Source: Nocardia altamirensis NBRC 108246 | GTDB taxonomy: Bacteria > Actinomycetota > Actinomycetes > Mycobacteriales > Mycobacteriaceae | Length of the DNA stretch: 64,000 nt | NCBI RefSeq assembly: GCF_001612685.1 | Contig: NZ_BDAY01000019.1 | Location: 62,001-126,000, forward strand | Direction: 5' to 3' | In this document: piece after piece, positions 28,209-38,202 of the stretch | Layout: each line of letters opens with the position of its first letter | Numbering within the stretch: position 1 is the stretch's first letter | Notes under the pieces: model-generated | What the model saw: only the letters and a program-made list of their open reading frames with translations | The model's database searches: none | Told to the model about the DNA's origin: nothing | Program-made: the position numbers and the translations under genes

Positions 28209-30206
28209 TTATCGACGGATGGTGACGAGGGCGAACGGGCCGATTTCGGTGGTGGTGAAGCGAGGATCGGCGAAGAGTGCCTTCGGGAACGTCACCGGAT
28301 AGCGCTTGACGTTCGGGTCGTTCGGGTAGACGTCCTCCGCCAGCTTCAGCGCGTAGCTGTCGCCACCGTTGCGGAACAGGAAGGCGTCCGGGGCCCGCCA
28401 CGGGCTGGCTGCCAGCGCATCGAGCAGCGCGCTCGACGACTTCAGCGTGCTCCACTGTTTGATGGCCGCGGCCCTGCCCTGGAAATCGGCCAGCGGGTTC
28501 GCGTAATGCGGCGTGAGCGCCTGGAAGCCGTAATACGGATAGAAGGCCAGGAAGCTAGTGTCCGCGGTCAGCACGACGGTGTCCGAGCGCGGTCGTCCGG
28601 TTTGCGCTAGGAGTGCCTTGTCCACCTCGCCGTAGTGCGCCACCGGCGAAGGGTTGCGCTGATCGCCGCGCTGACCGTTGCCGTCGGTATCGGTGTACGC
28701 GGTGGTGATCTCCGGGTCGAGGACGTGCGGGATGTCCTGGGTGAATGCCAGCGCGGCGGCCACGGTCACCACGGTCACCATCAGACGGAACCGGCCAGGC
28801 TCGTTCAACGCCTGGTAGATCGCTCGCGTCCCCTCCACCACCCCGAACGCGCCCGCCGCGGCCAGCAGCGCGAGCAGGATCGGCTCCAACCGGAACGACA
28901 GCAGCGTGGTCTTCGCCACCGTCGCCGTCATCGAGAGCAACGTCCACAGGTAGACCGCGACGACCCCCATGCCGAGCGCCTGCGCTCGACGCGACGAGCC
29001 CGCCCGCAGTACCAGCCAGATCACCCCGATCAGGCACAGTGCGCCACGCAGCGAGAACTCGACCATCGGGAAGAACAGTTCCGCACCGGACTCGGGCAGG
29101 TAGTGCTGTGCGGTGCCGGTGCTTGCCGTGGGGCTGCTCAGTGTCTTCAGCAGATACGGCGCCCACACGATCGCCGCGAGCACCCCGGCGATCACCGCGA
29201 TTGCCACCAAGCGAACCAGCGGCGCGAGCGCGGCCCGCCAGGCGGGCGGCCTGTCGGCACCGGCCCGCCGATCCGCGGCCCGCCGTTCCCGCACCGCGAG
29301 CCCGGCAGCGAGCAGCCCCATCAACGCGACAGCGAAGGCCGCGAGGAGGAAGTAGAGCGTGTAGAAGGTGGCGCCCAATCCGAGGAACAGTCCGGTGCCG
29401 AGCACCGCACCCCAGCCACCCGCGGTTCCGGCCTTACCGTCCGCTGGGCGATGCAACGCGCCCCACGCCAGGATCAGCGCAGGCGGCAGCAGCAGCACGA
29501 TGACGGCGCTGTACGCCTCCGGCGACGCGTACGCCAGCACGATCGCGGTGACCGCGGCCGTCACGGCGATCGCCCAGTCGGCGCGAATCAGCTTGGACCA
29601 CAACACCAGCGAGATCACCGCAGCCACCGCGATCGAACCGATCGCGTACGGCTTGAACGCTTCCCACCCGGCCATGCCGAGCACGTCGGCGACCCGTCCG
29701 CCGATCCAGAACCACCCCGACGGATAGAACGGGGGCAGATTCACATAGGTCATGTCGTGCGGGACCGGAGAATCGGTGAGTCGGGTCAGGAACTCGGTCC
29801 GGAACTCCTGGTCCACCGAGACGCCGAACAGGTACAGCTTGGTCGCCGCGAGCGGCATCCCGAGGGTGAACGTGACGAATGTCGAAATGCCAACCCAGGA
29901 CAGCGCTTTGGCCAACCATGGGGCGCCGAGCCAACCCGGCAGCGTGCCTGCCCGCCGGGTCAGCGCGATCGCTGCGATCAGCAGGGCCGCCGCGAAGACC
30001 TGCCCGACCGTCGTCAGCGCACGAGTCACGTTGGAGGAGTTGAACGCTGGCCAGTCCACCATCGAAAACGCGGTCAGCCCAACGGCTGTCACCACCAGGG
30101 CAACCAGCCCCGCCAGGACCGCCTCGCCGATTCCGGCTCCGGCCTGCCTGGCCAACAGGGCACCTCGGCCGCGGGGTGCGGCGTGCTCGGTGACCGCCGC
30201 GGTCAT
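28209..30206 (-). CDS. aftA: Galactan 5-O-arabinofuranosyltransferase AftA
   Basis: A 665-residue polytopic enzyme that puts the first arabinose residues onto galactan, priming arabinan synthesis. It has an N-terminal multi-pass region and a soluble C-terminal domain of about 190 residues. The signature after the third or fourth membrane segment is VSVDQEFRTEFLTRL, with Asp132 and Glu134 as likely catalytic residues. ATG 30206 has GGAG 7 nt upstream; the frame is open to 30299 without family sequence. The neighbours (dprE1/dprE2 upstream, emb downstream) match the conserved arabinan locus. A hairpin after dprE2 separates their transcripts. Confidence 0.9.
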   Translation of the reverse strand: MTAAVTEHAAPRGRGALLARQAGAGIGEAVLAGLVALVVTAVGLTAFSMVDWPAFNSSNVTRALTTVGQVFAAALLIAAIALTRRAGTLPGWLGAPWLAKALSWVGISTFVTFTLGMPLAATKLYLFGVSVDQEFRTEFLTRLTDSPVPHDMTYVNLPPFYPSGWFWIGGRVADVLGMAGWEAFKPYAIGSIAVAAVISLVLWSKLIRADWAIAVTAAVTAIVLAYASPEAYSAVIVLLLPPALILAWGALHRPADGKAGTAGGWGAVLGTGLFLGLGATFYTLYFLLAAFAVALMGLLAAGLAVRERRAADRRAGADRPPAWRAALAPLVRLVAIAVIAGVLAAIVWAPYLLKTLSSPTASTGTAQHYLPESGAELFFPMVEFSLRGALCLIGVIWLVLRAGSSRRAQALGMGVVAVYLWTLLSMTATVAKTTLLSFRLEPILLALLAAAGAFGVVEGTRAIYQALNEPGRFRLMVTVVTVAAALAFTQDIPHVLDPEITTAYTDTDGNGQRGDQRNPSPVAHYGEVDKALLAQTGRPRSDTVVLTADTSFLAFYPYYGFQALTPHYANPLADFQGRAAAIKQWSTLKSSSALLDALAASPWRAPDAFLFRNGGDSYALKLAEDVYPNDPNVKRYPVTFPKALFADPRFTTTEIGPFALVTIRR

Positions 30207-30522
30207 CGATCCACTCCGATACCGCAACCGGCACACCGACTGGATTGCGCCCGAAATCCCAGGGCGATCTGCGACCGCACGTCGGTGGTCTCGGCGCACG
30301 GCAGGGTGTCTCCGATTACTCGCATGGCATCTCCGGGTTCCCTCGGGTCGGCATTCGCATCGGCGCTACGACACCCGTGGAGGCGTGCCGGCGACCGGCG
30401 ATCATGCTGCCAGGTCCGGCCGCCGGATGCGTCAGCGTGCTGGTCGTGGCGACAGAAAAAAGCCGCACCGCCCGGACTCACGCGGCTGCGCGAGGCCGAT
30501 CGCGGTGCGGCTCACCAAGCTC
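30207..30522 (-). other. Intergenic region between dprE2 and aftA
   Basis: About 316 nt holding the dprE2 terminator (30461-30512) and, by elimination, the aftA promoter. I could not fix a -10 element for aftA. No credible gene. Confidence 0.4.
30461..30512 (-). terminator. Intrinsic terminator after dprE2
   Basis: Arms 30461-30471 and 30502-30512 form an 11-bp stem. On the minus strand the stem is followed directly by a run of six T (from 30460 downward), an unusually clear intrinsic terminator for this genome. It begins 11 nt after the dprE2 stop. Confidence 0.75.
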
Positions 30523-31284
30523 CTAGATGGGCAGCTTGCGGAAGATCGGGCGCGGGATGTGGCGCAGGATCATCATCACGAACCGCCAGGTGCCCGGCGC
30601 CCAGATGAGATCCTTACCCTTCTGCGAGGCCGAAACCGCAAGCTCGGCAATGACTTCCTTGTCGACGGTGAGCGGCGCCTCTTTGACGTGCGCGGAGAAC
30701 CTGGTCCGCACCATGCCGGGCCGGATCACCAGCACGCGCGGGCCGTGCGGGCGCAGCGCCTCGCCGAGCCCGAGGTAGAAGCCGTCCAGGCCGGCCTTGG
30801 TCGACCCGTAGACGAAGTTGGTGCGCCGCACCCGCTCACCGGCGACCGACGACATCGCGATGATCCGCCCGAAGCCCTGCGCCTTCATCTTCTCGCCGAG
30901 CAGCACGCCGACCGAAACCGATGCGGTGTAGTTGATTCCGGCGACCTGCACGGCCTTGCGCTGGTTCTGCCACAGCTCTTCCGGGTCACCGTCGAGGGCG
31001 AAGGCGACGATGGCGACATCCACGTCGCCGCCGTCCCATGCCGCGTCGATCACCTTCGGATGGCTGTCGGTGTCGAGCGCGTCGAAGTCGATCACGTCGA
31101 CCTGGGTCGCGCCCGCCGCCTTCATCTGCGCGACCGCGTCCTCGCGGAGCGGATCGTTGGGCAGCGCGGCCAGCACGATGCGCGCCGAACCCTTGCGCAG
31201 GTATTCGGTGCAGATCGCCAGGCCGATCTCGGAGGTCCCGCCGAGCAGCAGGATGGCCTGCGGGTTACCGACGGCATTAATCAC
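30523..31284 (-). CDS. dprE2: Decaprenylphosphoryl-2-keto-ribose reductase DprE2
   Basis: A 253-residue NAD-dependent SDR that reduces the keto intermediate made by DprE1 to decaprenylphosphoryl-D-arabinose, the sole arabinose donor for cell-wall arabinan. It has a GGTSEIG Rossmann loop near the N-terminus, SSVAGERV, and the catalytic YGSTK. The GTG start at 31284 overlaps the dprE1 stop (GTGA), indicating translational coupling. The length matches M. tuberculosis DprE2 (254). Confidence 0.94.
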   Translation of the reverse strand: MINAVGNPQAILLLGGTSEIGLAICTEYLRKGSARIVLAALPNDPLREDAVAQMKAAGATQVDVIDFDALDTDSHPKVIDAAWDGGDVDVAIVAFALDGDPEELWQNQRKAVQVAGINYTASVSVGVLLGEKMKAQGFGRIIAMSSVAGERVRRTNFVYGSTKAGLDGFYLGLGEALRPHGPRVLVIRPGMVRTRFSAHVKEAPLTVDKEVIAELAVSASQKGKDLIWAPGTWRFVMMILRHIPRPIFRKLPI

Positions 31285-32762
31285 TGCAGCTCCAGCCTTC
31301 TCGCCATATCGGACATGAAAACGCCTGTGGGGTCGACACTTCGGCGGATCTTGATCCACTCGTCGATCCGCGGGTACATCTGGTGGAACGTCTCCGCGGT
31401 GGTCCGCGAGTCCTTCGCCGTGTATAGGCGGCCACCGAATTCCAGTACGCGCCGGTCCAATTCGCTGACCAGCTCGTTCAGGCCCGGCTTGATCGGGAAG
31501 TCGACGCAGATGTTCCAGCCCGGCATCGGGAAGCTCAGCGGCGCCGGGTTGCCCGCGCCGAACAGCTTGAACACATTCAGCGCCGAGTAGTGCCCGGACG
31601 CCTGGATGTCGATGATGATCCGCTTGAATTCCTCGACCGCCTCGGTCGGCACCACGAACTGGTACTGCAGGAAGCCGTTGGAACCGTAGCCGCGGTTCCA
31701 CTCCGCGATCATGTCGAGCGGGTGATAGAACTGCGTCAGGTTCTGCACCTTGCCGGTGTAGTTGCCGCCCATCGCGTAGTACGCCTCGCCGATGGAGCGC
31801 AGCGTCAGCTTGTTCATCGTCCAGTTCGGGAAGATGTCCGGCACGGTCATCAGCTGCGGTGCGTCGAACTTCAGCGGCTTCTTGCGCAGCCGCTTGGGCA
31901 GTTCGTCGGCCTTGGCGAGGCGGCCGCGGGTGATGGTGGCGCGGCCGAGCTTGGGCAGCGGGCTGATCACGTCGAACCACGCGCTCGAGTACGTGTAGTT
32001 CGCCTCGCTGCCGTCGCTGTGCGCCGCGATCGTCTCGTCGAGCGTCGTCGTCTTCACACCGTCGTTGAGGAAGTACGCCGACTCGGTCGGGGTCATCTCG
32101 ATGGTCGCGCGCACGATGATGCCGGTGAGCCCGTTGCCACCGACGGTCGCCCAGAACAGCTTGGCGTTGCGCTTCGGCGTGATGTGCTGCACCTGCCCGT
32201 CGGCGGTGAGCAGATCGATCGAGCGCACGTGGTTGCCGAAGCTGCCCTCGCTGTGATGATTCTTACCGTGGATGTCGGAGGCAATGGCGCCGCCGATCGT
32301 CACTTGACGGGTGCCTGGCAGCACCGGGACCCACAGTCCGAACGGCAACGCCGCCTTCATGAGCTGGTCCAGGCTGACGCCGCCGTCCACATCGACGATC
32401 CGCGTATCGCGGTCGATCCGATGGATGTTGTTCAGCGCCGTCATGTCGATGACGAGCCCGCCCGCGTTCTGTGCGTGATCGCCGTAGGAGCGGCCGAGGC
32501 CGCGCGCGATCACGCCGCGGCGCAGGTGCGCTGGCTTGGAGTCATTGTCCTCGGCGACCATGGCGACGGCCTTGGCGATCAGTTCGGGATCGCTGGTCGA
32601 GAGCACTTCGGAAGAGGTTGGTGCGGTGCGACCCCACCCGGTCAACGTGCGGGTCTGCGTCGGCAATGCGAACGCGTTCCCGGCGGCGGCGTCGCCGTTT
32701 GTGACGGTCGCGCCGTTCTCGTTCCCGGTCGTCGTGGTGGCGGTCGGAGCTTTCGTGGACAT
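31281..32762 (-). CDS. dprE1: Decaprenylphosphoryl-beta-D-ribose oxidase DprE1
   Basis: A 493-residue FAD-dependent oxidase that oxidises decaprenylphosphoryl-ribose at C2. An N-terminal extension rich in Thr/Asn/Ala (about 30 residues) precedes the conserved GWGRTAP start of the enzyme. FAD-binding blocks are [26 protein letters not shown] and GNGLTGI. Cys419 in GWNICVDF and Lys450 in YTAKDSR correspond to M. tuberculosis Cys387 (the benzothiazinone target) and Lys418 (catalytic). ATG 32762 has no Shine-Dalgarno but a -10 element 8 nt upstream. Overlaps dprE2 by 4 nt. Confidence 0.95.
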   Translation of the reverse strand: MSTKAPTATTTTGNENGATVTNGDAAAGNAFALPTQTRTLTGWGRTAPTSSEVLSTSDPELIAKAVAMVAEDNDSKPAHLRRGVIARGLGRSYGDHAQNAGGLVIDMTALNNIHRIDRDTRIVDVDGGVSLDQLMKAALPFGLWVPVLPGTRQVTIGGAIASDIHGKNHHSEGSFGNHVRSIDLLTADGQVQHITPKRNAKLFWATVGGNGLTGIIVRATIEMTPTESAYFLNDGVKTTTLDETIAAHSDGSEANYTYSSAWFDVISPLPKLGRATITRGRLAKADELPKRLRKKPLKFDAPQLMTVPDIFPNWTMNKLTLRSIGEAYYAMGGNYTGKVQNLTQFYHPLDMIAEWNRGYGSNGFLQYQFVVPTEAVEEFKRIIIDIQASGHYSALNVFKLFGAGNPAPLSFPMPGWNICVDFPIKPGLNELVSELDRRVLEFGGRLYTAKDSRTTAETFHQMYPRIDEWIKIRRSVDPTGVFMSDMARRLELQ

Positions 32763-32770
32763 CGGGATAG

Positions 32771-32776
32771 AGGCTA
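32771..32776 (-). promoter_or_regulatory. -10 element TAGCCT of dprE1
   Basis: TAGCCT on the minus strand, 8 nt before ATG 32762, the same spacing as at the two emb genes; suggests a leaderless dprE1-dprE2 mRNA. Confidence 0.45.
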
Positions 32777-32922
32777 CAGGTATGACCGCACATCCGGTCG
32801 GTCTCGCTTACCCCGCGGTAGCGGCTGAGCGGTCAGCGCCGGAGGAGGTAGCGCAGCGTGACCACGTAGGCGCCCGCTCGGCCGCAGTCAGACACAGTGA
32901 TACGTATCGCTTTCGGTACGGC

Positions 32923-32928
32923 TACGCT
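32923..32928 (+). promoter_or_regulatory. -10 element TACGCT of the first gtrA gene
   Basis: TACGCT ends 7 nt before GTG 32936, divergent from the dprE1 promoter about 150 nt away. Confidence 0.4.
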
Positions 32929-32935
32929 CGTCCGC

Positions 32936-33391
32936 GTGCATGCCGATCCCCATCTGCCGCTCCCGGCCGAATTGCCGCTGGTCGACGAGCCGGGCGGTAC
33001 CGATGTCGACCTGAAGACGCAGATTGTCCGGTTCACCCTGACCGGTGGTCTGTCGGCGATCGTCGACTTCGGGCTGTACAGCCTGCTGTTCAACCTGGTC
33101 GGCCTGCCGCGGGAGGCGGCGAAGTCGCTCAGCTTCATCGCGGGCACGACGACGGCGTATCTGATCAACCGCCGCTGGACGTTCAAGGCGCCGCCGAGCC
33201 GAGCGCGGTTCGTCGCGGTGGTGATTCTCTACGCGGTGACCTTCGCGGTGCAGGTCGGCATCAACGCGGTGCTGTACGAGGCGTTGCCCGACGCGCCGTG
33301 GCGTCAGCTGCTCGCGTTCGTCGTCGCCCAGGGCACCGCCACCGTGATCAACTTCATCGTCCAGCGCGTAGTGATCTTCAAAATTCACTGA
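32936..33391 (+). CDS. GtrA family membrane protein (Rv3789-like)
   Basis: A 151-residue protein with four transmembrane segments typical of GtrA: RFTLTGGLSAIVDFGLYSLL, the FIAGTTTAYLINRRWTF block, and two C-terminal helices ending VVIFKIH. GtrA proteins act as flippases of polyprenyl-linked sugars or as adaptors for them. In M. tuberculosis Rv3789 sits beside dprE1 and has been linked to arabinan synthesis. Here the gene is divergent from dprE1 instead of codirectional. GTG 32936 was chosen for the -10 element upstream; GTG 32897 in the same frame is the alternative. Confidence 0.88.
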   Translation: MHADPHLPLPAELPLVDEPGGTDVDLKTQIVRFTLTGGLSAIVDFGLYSLLFNLVGLPREAAKSLSFIAGTTTAYLINRRWTFKAPPSRARFVAVVILYAVTFAVQVGINAVLYEALPDAPWRQLLAFVVAQGTATVINFIVQRVVIFKIH

Positions 33392-33441
33392 CCGCGTTCA
33401 CTGGGATTTCCTAGGCCCCATAGCAGTTGGACAGGTTTCGG

Positions 33442-34074
33442 TCACCGGCTGACGAGCGCGTTCGCGGAAAGTGCACGGCTCTCGGCTTTGGCGCCGAAGT
33501 AGTCGCCGCCCTTGGCGCGGACGTTGTCGGTGCCCCACTCGCGCTGTTCGCGGTCGGCGGGGACCAGATGCGGAATGTGCTTGCGGCAGTGGATGTATGC
33601 CTCTTCGACGTCGACGACGACCCAGCGTTCCGCGGCCCGGCCCTTGTGGCTCTCCGGTAGGCCGGTGACGTGGCGGCGGAGCGCGTCGTCTTCGACGATG
33701 CGGGCCGCGCCGTTGATGTGCAGGCCGATCAGGTCGCGGACGAAATCGAGGAGCATGATGCCGACGTGCGGGTTCTCCAGGATGTTGCCCAGGCTGGCCA
33801 GCACGCCGTTGCCCCGGTATTCGGGGTAAGCAATCGTGCGTTCGTCGATGACGTGCAGAAAGCCGGGCAGGCCTGCGCGGAAGCTCGAATCGCACTCGCC
33901 GTGCTTGTCCGCGGTCGCGATGAACGCCATGTCCATCCGCCCGATGAACTCGATCATGGTGGGGTTCAGGTGATCCAGCACCTGGTCGTCGTAGAAGCGA
34001 CCAGCTCTTTCCTGGGTGCCGTACCGGTCCTGTAGCTCGTGTTCGCCGTCGCTACCGCAGTGTGTACCAGGCAT
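33442..34074 (-). CDS. Pyridoxamine 5'-phosphate oxidase family (FMN-binding) protein
   Basis: A 210-residue split-barrel flavoprotein-like protein. Features are MAFIATADKHGECDSSFR, the GVLASLGNILENPHVGIML stretch and a C-terminal HCRKHIPHLVP. Members of this group bind FMN or F420, and many act on unknown substrates. ATG 34074 was preferred because AGAGG lies about 9 nt before it; a GTG at 34083 would sit right on that site. Convergent with gtrA; an upstream TAAAAT at 34153-34158 (minus strand) is a possible -10 element. Confidence 0.8.
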   Translation of the reverse strand: MPGTHCGSDGEHELQDRYGTQERAGRFYDDQVLDHLNPTMIEFIGRMDMAFIATADKHGECDSSFRAGLPGFLHVIDERTIAYPEYRGNGVLASLGNILENPHVGIMLLDFVRDLIGLHINGAARIVEDDALRRHVTGLPESHKGRAAERWVVVDVEEAYIHCRKHIPHLVPADREQREWGTDNVRAKGGDYFGAKAESRALSANALVSR

Positions 34075-34311
34075 CTTCGCCACCCTCTGGTTGCCGGAAT
34101 CCGGTCCTTCGAGGGTCGACGTCGAGCCCGCGACTAAACCGAAATCCTGTCCATTTTAGTCAGATCGGCTTGAGCAAAACTACGAAATCCATGTTGAGAA
34201 TGCACTGAATGCTTAGTTAGCACAAGGGTTTCCGGGAAATCGCGACAAGCCGACCGGCCGGGATCTTCAGCCTGATCCGATCGGTCGGCACTGTCGTCGA
34301 TTCGACGGACC

Positions 34312-36498
34312 TCACGCCGGGGTCAGGGTCACCGGCACCCCGTTGAACACCGCGTTGCCGGAGGGCACGTCGACCACCGAATCATCGGTCAGCACATTCG
34401 CGTTGACGCCTGCGTGCGCCCTGGCGACGGTCTGCGTGCTGTCGGCGTGACCCCACCCGTGCGGCAGGCTCACCACGCCGGGCATGATCGCGTCGGTCGG
34501 CTCCAGCGGCACCGTCAGCGTCCCCGCGGCCGACTTCACCACCGCGTGCTCGCCGAGCCCGAGCCTGGCCACGTCATCGGGATGGATATGCAGCGTGCAC
34601 CGGTTCGACCCGCTGACCAGCGTCGCGATGTTGTGCATCCAGCTGTTGTTCGACCGCAGCTGACGCCGCCCGATCAGCACCACGTCCGGCGCGGAGTCGG
34701 CGAGCTTGGCCCGCATCCTGGCCACGTCGTCCAGGAGCGGCGGCGGGGCGAGCTCGACCAGCTTCGATGCGGTCCGTAGCGCCCCCGGTAGCTTGGGCTG
34801 CAACGGCCCTAGGTCGACGCCGTGCGGATTGTCGAGCAGCGCTTGCAGATTGAGCGTTCCACCGGCCCACTCACCGTACGGGCCGAGCCGCAACATCATG
34901 TCGATGCGCTGCTCGGTGGTGTTCTCGCCGACCAATTCGGCACGCCGGTCGGCCATTCCGGCCTTGTGCAGGGTGCCTGCCATGATCAGTTCGTCCACCG
35001 CGGTGAGCGGGTCGACCCCGTCGACCCCGTCGTGCGGCGAGCCGGAGACCGCCGCGGCCAGGCGGGCCAGCACCGCGGCCTCCGAGGGGCGCGCGCCGAG
35101 CGGCACCAGCGGGCGCGAATAGCGCGCGTAGTTGCGCACCGCGAACTGCAGCAGCGCGAAGTCGTAGTGCGGCGACTGGGTCGGGCGCGGCGGCGGCAGG
35201 ATCACGTCGGCATGCTTGGTCGTTTCGTTCAGATACCGGTCAACGCTCACCATGAAGTCGAGCTGTGCGAAGGCGGCATCGAGGCGGGCCCCGCTCGGCG
35301 CGGACAGCACCGGGTTGCCGGCGACCGTCACCAGTGCGCGGATCTGTCCCTCGCCCGACGTCAAGATCTCGTCGGCCAAGGTCGCGACCGGGAACTCGCC
35401 CATGGCCTCGGGCAGCTCGCGGACCCGGCTGGTCCAGCGCCCCAGCGTGAACGGCCTGCTGCGGACGATCCCGCCCGCCGCCGCGGTGGCGAACATCGCG
35501 CCGCCCGGCGCGTCGAGATTGCCGGTGAGCGTGTTGATCGCATCGACGAGCCACTGGGTGATCGTGCCGAATTCAGCTGTGCAGGTGCCGATTCTGGCGT
35601 ACACCGCCGCCGTCGGCGCCGCGGCGAGCTCGCGGGCCAGGCGGATCACCGTCGCCGCGGGCACCCCGGTGCGCATCGCTACCGCGTCCGGGCTGAATGC
35701 CGCTGCGGCTGTGCGCAGTTCGTCGAGTCCGGCGACCTCGACGCGCACGTCGGTGAGCTCCTCGGCGAACAACGTGTGCACGATCCCGAACAGCAGGTAG
35801 GCGTCGCTACCCGGCCGGATGAAAAGATGCTCGTCGGCGAGCTTCGCGGTGCGGGTCACCCTGGGGTCCACCACGACGAACCGGCCGCCCCTGCGCTGCA
35901 GCGCCTTCAACCTGCCCGGGAAATCCGGTGCGGTGCACAATGATCCGTTCGATTCCAGCGGATTCGCGCCGAGCATCAGCAGATAGTCGGTGCGATCGAG
36001 ATCCGGCACTGGCACGGTGAGCGGATCGCCGAACATCAGCCCGCTGGCCACCTGCTTGGGCATCTGGTCGGCGGTGCTCGCCGAGTAGATGTTCCTGGTG
36101 CTCAGCGCGCGCAGCAGCACAGGCACATACAGCGCGCCTGCCACGGTGTGCGCGTTCGGGTTGCCCAGATAGGCCGCCGCGGACTGTTTCCCGTGCTCGG
36201 CGGTGATCTGCGGGAAGCGCTCGGCGATGAGGTCGAAGGCCTGGGTCCAGGTCGCGGTCTGCCAGGTGTCGGTGGCCCGGTCCCGGATCATCGGCTCGGT
36301 GATCCGGTCGGGGTCTTCGTCCAGGTGTCCGAAGCTCGCCCCCTTGGGGCAGATGAACCCCTTGCTGAACGGATCCTCCCGGTCGCCGCGCACCGAGGTC
36401 ACATGGTCGTCCGGATCGAGCGTCACCTCCAGCCCGCACACCGCCTCGCAGAGCGGGCAGGTACGCAGGAGGTTACGAGAGTCCGTGATGTGGGCCAT
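34312..36498 (-). CDS. Molybdopterin-dependent oxidoreductase (formate dehydrogenase-like)
   Basis: A 728-residue catalytic subunit of the MopB superfamily (formate dehydrogenase, nitrate reductase and related). The N-terminal [4Fe-4S] site is Cys14, Cys17, Cys21 and Cys50, followed by the ICPKG motif. The bis-MGD-binding core follows (LMLGANPLESNG, FVVVDPRVTRTAKLADEH, PGVVSLPHGWGH near the end). The electron acceptor and substrate are unknown, and no partner subunit or chaperone gene lies beside it. ATG 36498 was chosen for the GAGAGGA upstream; the open frame to 36600 adds no family sequence. No Tat signal is seen, so it is probably cytoplasmic. Confidence 0.9.
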   Translation of the reverse strand: MAHITDSRNLLRTCPLCEAVCGLEVTLDPDDHVTSVRGDREDPFSKGFICPKGASFGHLDEDPDRITEPMIRDRATDTWQTATWTQAFDLIAERFPQITAEHGKQSAAAYLGNPNAHTVAGALYVPVLLRALSTRNIYSASTADQMPKQVASGLMFGDPLTVPVPDLDRTDYLLMLGANPLESNGSLCTAPDFPGRLKALQRRGGRFVVVDPRVTRTAKLADEHLFIRPGSDAYLLFGIVHTLFAEELTDVRVEVAGLDELRTAAAAFSPDAVAMRTGVPAATVIRLARELAAAPTAAVYARIGTCTAEFGTITQWLVDAINTLTGNLDAPGGAMFATAAAGGIVRSRPFTLGRWTSRVRELPEAMGEFPVATLADEILTSGEGQIRALVTVAGNPVLSAPSGARLDAAFAQLDFMVSVDRYLNETTKHADVILPPPRPTQSPHYDFALLQFAVRNYARYSRPLVPLGARPSEAAVLARLAAAVSGSPHDGVDGVDPLTAVDELIMAGTLHKAGMADRRAELVGENTTEQRIDMMLRLGPYGEWAGGTLNLQALLDNPHGVDLGPLQPKLPGALRTASKLVELAPPPLLDDVARMRAKLADSAPDVVLIGRRQLRSNNSWMHNIATLVSGSNRCTLHIHPDDVARLGLGEHAVVKSAAGTLTVPLEPTDAIMPGVVSLPHGWGHADSTQTVARAHAGVNANVLTDDSVVDVPSGNAVFNGVPVTLTPA

Positions 36499-36585
36499 GC
36501 CCCATCCTCTCGCGCTATCGCCGGTCTGAAAAGAGAACACGGGATATGCGATCGACGAGCGATGGTCGCGACCGTAAAACCAAAA

Positions 36586-36637
36586 ACGACCGACATCCAC
36601 ACGCCGGGGCAGTCGGCGTGTTCAGGATGTCGGTCGT
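36586..36637 (-). terminator. Intrinsic terminator after the 36678 gene
   Basis: A 13-bp outer stem (36586-36598 with 36625-36637) and an inner 8-bp stem (36599-36606 with 36614-36621). On the minus strand it is followed by TTTTTGG. It is one of the two clearest intrinsic terminators in the window. Confidence 0.8.
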
Positions 36638-36677
36638 ACTAGCCGGGCGTTGGCCCGGCGGTCTTCGGGTTGCTTCT

Positions 36678-37172
36678 TCAGCAGGCGACGCTGGTGAGCT
36701 GCGTCCGCTTGCGGGCGGTTGCGGCACGCACGGCGGCGCCGAGCGCGACGACCGGCGGGATCCAGCGGGCCTCGGCGGGCGTGACGCCCCAGCAGGCCGA
36801 ACCGGCCGAGAGCTGAGTGGGCGGCAACAGGATGCCTGCGCCGTCGGTGTGGACGACGGCCCCGGCCGCGATGAGCGCCTCGAGCGCCAGCGTGGCCTTG
36901 CGGAGGCCGGTGACCAGGTGGATCTCGCGACGCTCCGCGCCGGGGATCTCGATGACCGGGCCGGACAGGTTGTTCGCGCGCAGGAAGCGGCGAACCTGGC
37001 CGGCCAGCTCTCCGCTGACCTCGATGCCGGACACTTCGTCATCGGTGATCAGGCAGAGACCATTGGCCGTTTCGGCGACCGTCCATCCGCGCTGGGTGTA
37101 GTCCTGCGCAGCGGCGGTCATAGTGGCCGCCGAGACGGAAGTCGGAAACGTGGTGCGCACTGTCTTCTCCAT
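36678..37172 (-). CDS. Hypothetical protein, 164 residues
   Basis: No function recognised with confidence. The protein is soluble, with a WTVAETANGLCLITDDEVSG segment, a middle VIEIPGAERREIHLVTG segment, and a C-terminal AGILLPPTQLSAGSACWGV block. The last two blocks loosely resemble the small bifunctional primase/polymerase-like N-terminal domain proteins of actinomycetes, but the resemblance is by eye only. ATG 37172 follows a GGGGA purine run. It has its own strong terminator and is probably monocistronic. Confidence 0.75.
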   Translation of the reverse strand: MEKTVRTTFPTSVSAATMTAAAQDYTQRGWTVAETANGLCLITDDEVSGIEVSGELAGQVRRFLRANNLSGPVIEIPGAERREIHLVTGLRKATLALEALIAAGAVVHTDGAGILLPPTQLSAGSACWGVTPAEARWIPPVVALGAAVRAATARKRTQLTSVAC

Positions 37173-37470
37173 TCCCCGGTAGATCTGGGTCCTGCTTCAT
37201 GGGGCCTATCGCCGCCAGACATCTTCGGTGTTACGCGATCTTCAAAACTTCTTTGCGAGTGTTGGCTACGTCTCTTCGTCACTCCTGTGACAGCGAATTG
37301 CTATGACGTTGCTCGACATTGCTCGGTATTGTTGTCCCGCCGCTACTTTCGCCCGCTGACCTGTTCTTTCGCTGTGCCGTTCCTGCGAGACTGCTGAGGG
37401 CGGTGGGTTTCGTGAGATCCGCGTGCGCCGCCGATTGGCCCGGATGGATGCGAGCGGGGAGTATTTGGTC

Positions 37471-38046
37471 ATGAGCGACGAGCCCAACGGCAACGCCAAG
37501 GGAAGTGCGCTGCCGGACCCAGAGGAGTACGAAGCCGAATCGCGGTGGCTCACCTGGAAGGAATCGGCGGCGCGCCGGTTCTCGCGTGCCGACGCGGTCG
37601 AGGAAGAGGTGGCGCCGGAGCCGTTCGAGAGCCCGCGCGCCTTCGGTCAGTGGGCTGTCGAGGCGGCCCGCGGCCTGCTCGACGTCCAATTCCATCGGCC
37701 GGCCACGCGCACGCTGCTGCCGCTGGCCTACATTCTCGGCTTGGCGTTCGCCGTCGCGGCGCCGATCGCGCTGACGGTGTCGATGTGGCGGATCTCGGCG
37801 GTGCTCGGCGTGCTCGCCGCGCTGATCGGGGTGCCGCTCGGGCTGACCATCGCGGCCGTGGTCCGGTTGATGCTGGAGTTCCTGGTCAGCGTGTCCAGGC
37901 TGGCGACCAGGGTCGAGCACATCAGTGAGCTGGCCGACGATCTGTTCCAGGCACTCTCCGATGTCGCCGAGCCGGTCAACCAGCTCTCCGAAGACGTTCG
38001 TGCGGTGCAGTTCTGGCGCTTCCGCAAGCGCGGCTCGCGCAGGTAA
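37471..38046 (+). CDS. DUF4282 domain membrane protein
   Basis: A 191-residue protein with an acidic N-terminal half (about 90 residues, LPDPEEYEAESRWLTWKES), two transmembrane segments (about residues 83-131) and an amphipathic C-terminal tail of about 55 residues with heptad-like spacing (SRLATRVEHISELADDLF). DUF4282 proteins are membrane proteins of unknown function. ATG 37471 has GGGGAG about 10 nt upstream; ATG 37444 in frame is an alternative. Stand-alone gene. Confidence 0.75.
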   Translation: MSDEPNGNAKGSALPDPEEYEAESRWLTWKESAARRFSRADAVEEEVAPEPFESPRAFGQWAVEAARGLLDVQFHRPATRTLLPLAYILGLAFAVAAPIALTVSMWRISAVLGVLAALIGVPLGLTIAAVVRLMLEFLVSVSRLATRVEHISELADDLFQALSDVAEPVNQLSEDVRAVQFWRFRKRGSRR

Positions 38047-38202
38047 AGTCGGCGAAACCGCACTTACCCATGGCATTTGGCGTTGTGATGCCACCGGCGT
38101 GGCTGAGACACCCACCATGCCCTATGGCAGATTTGCTGTGAAAGAATGCGGTTCCGATGCCCGGGTATTGCTTATGGGTATCTGATAGGGATGGTCGATG
38201 AG

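Noticed and set aside
34250..34311. Hairpin after the molybdopterin oxidoreductase gene
   Set aside because: Only 7 bp with a loop of more than 20 nt, so not a convincing terminator.
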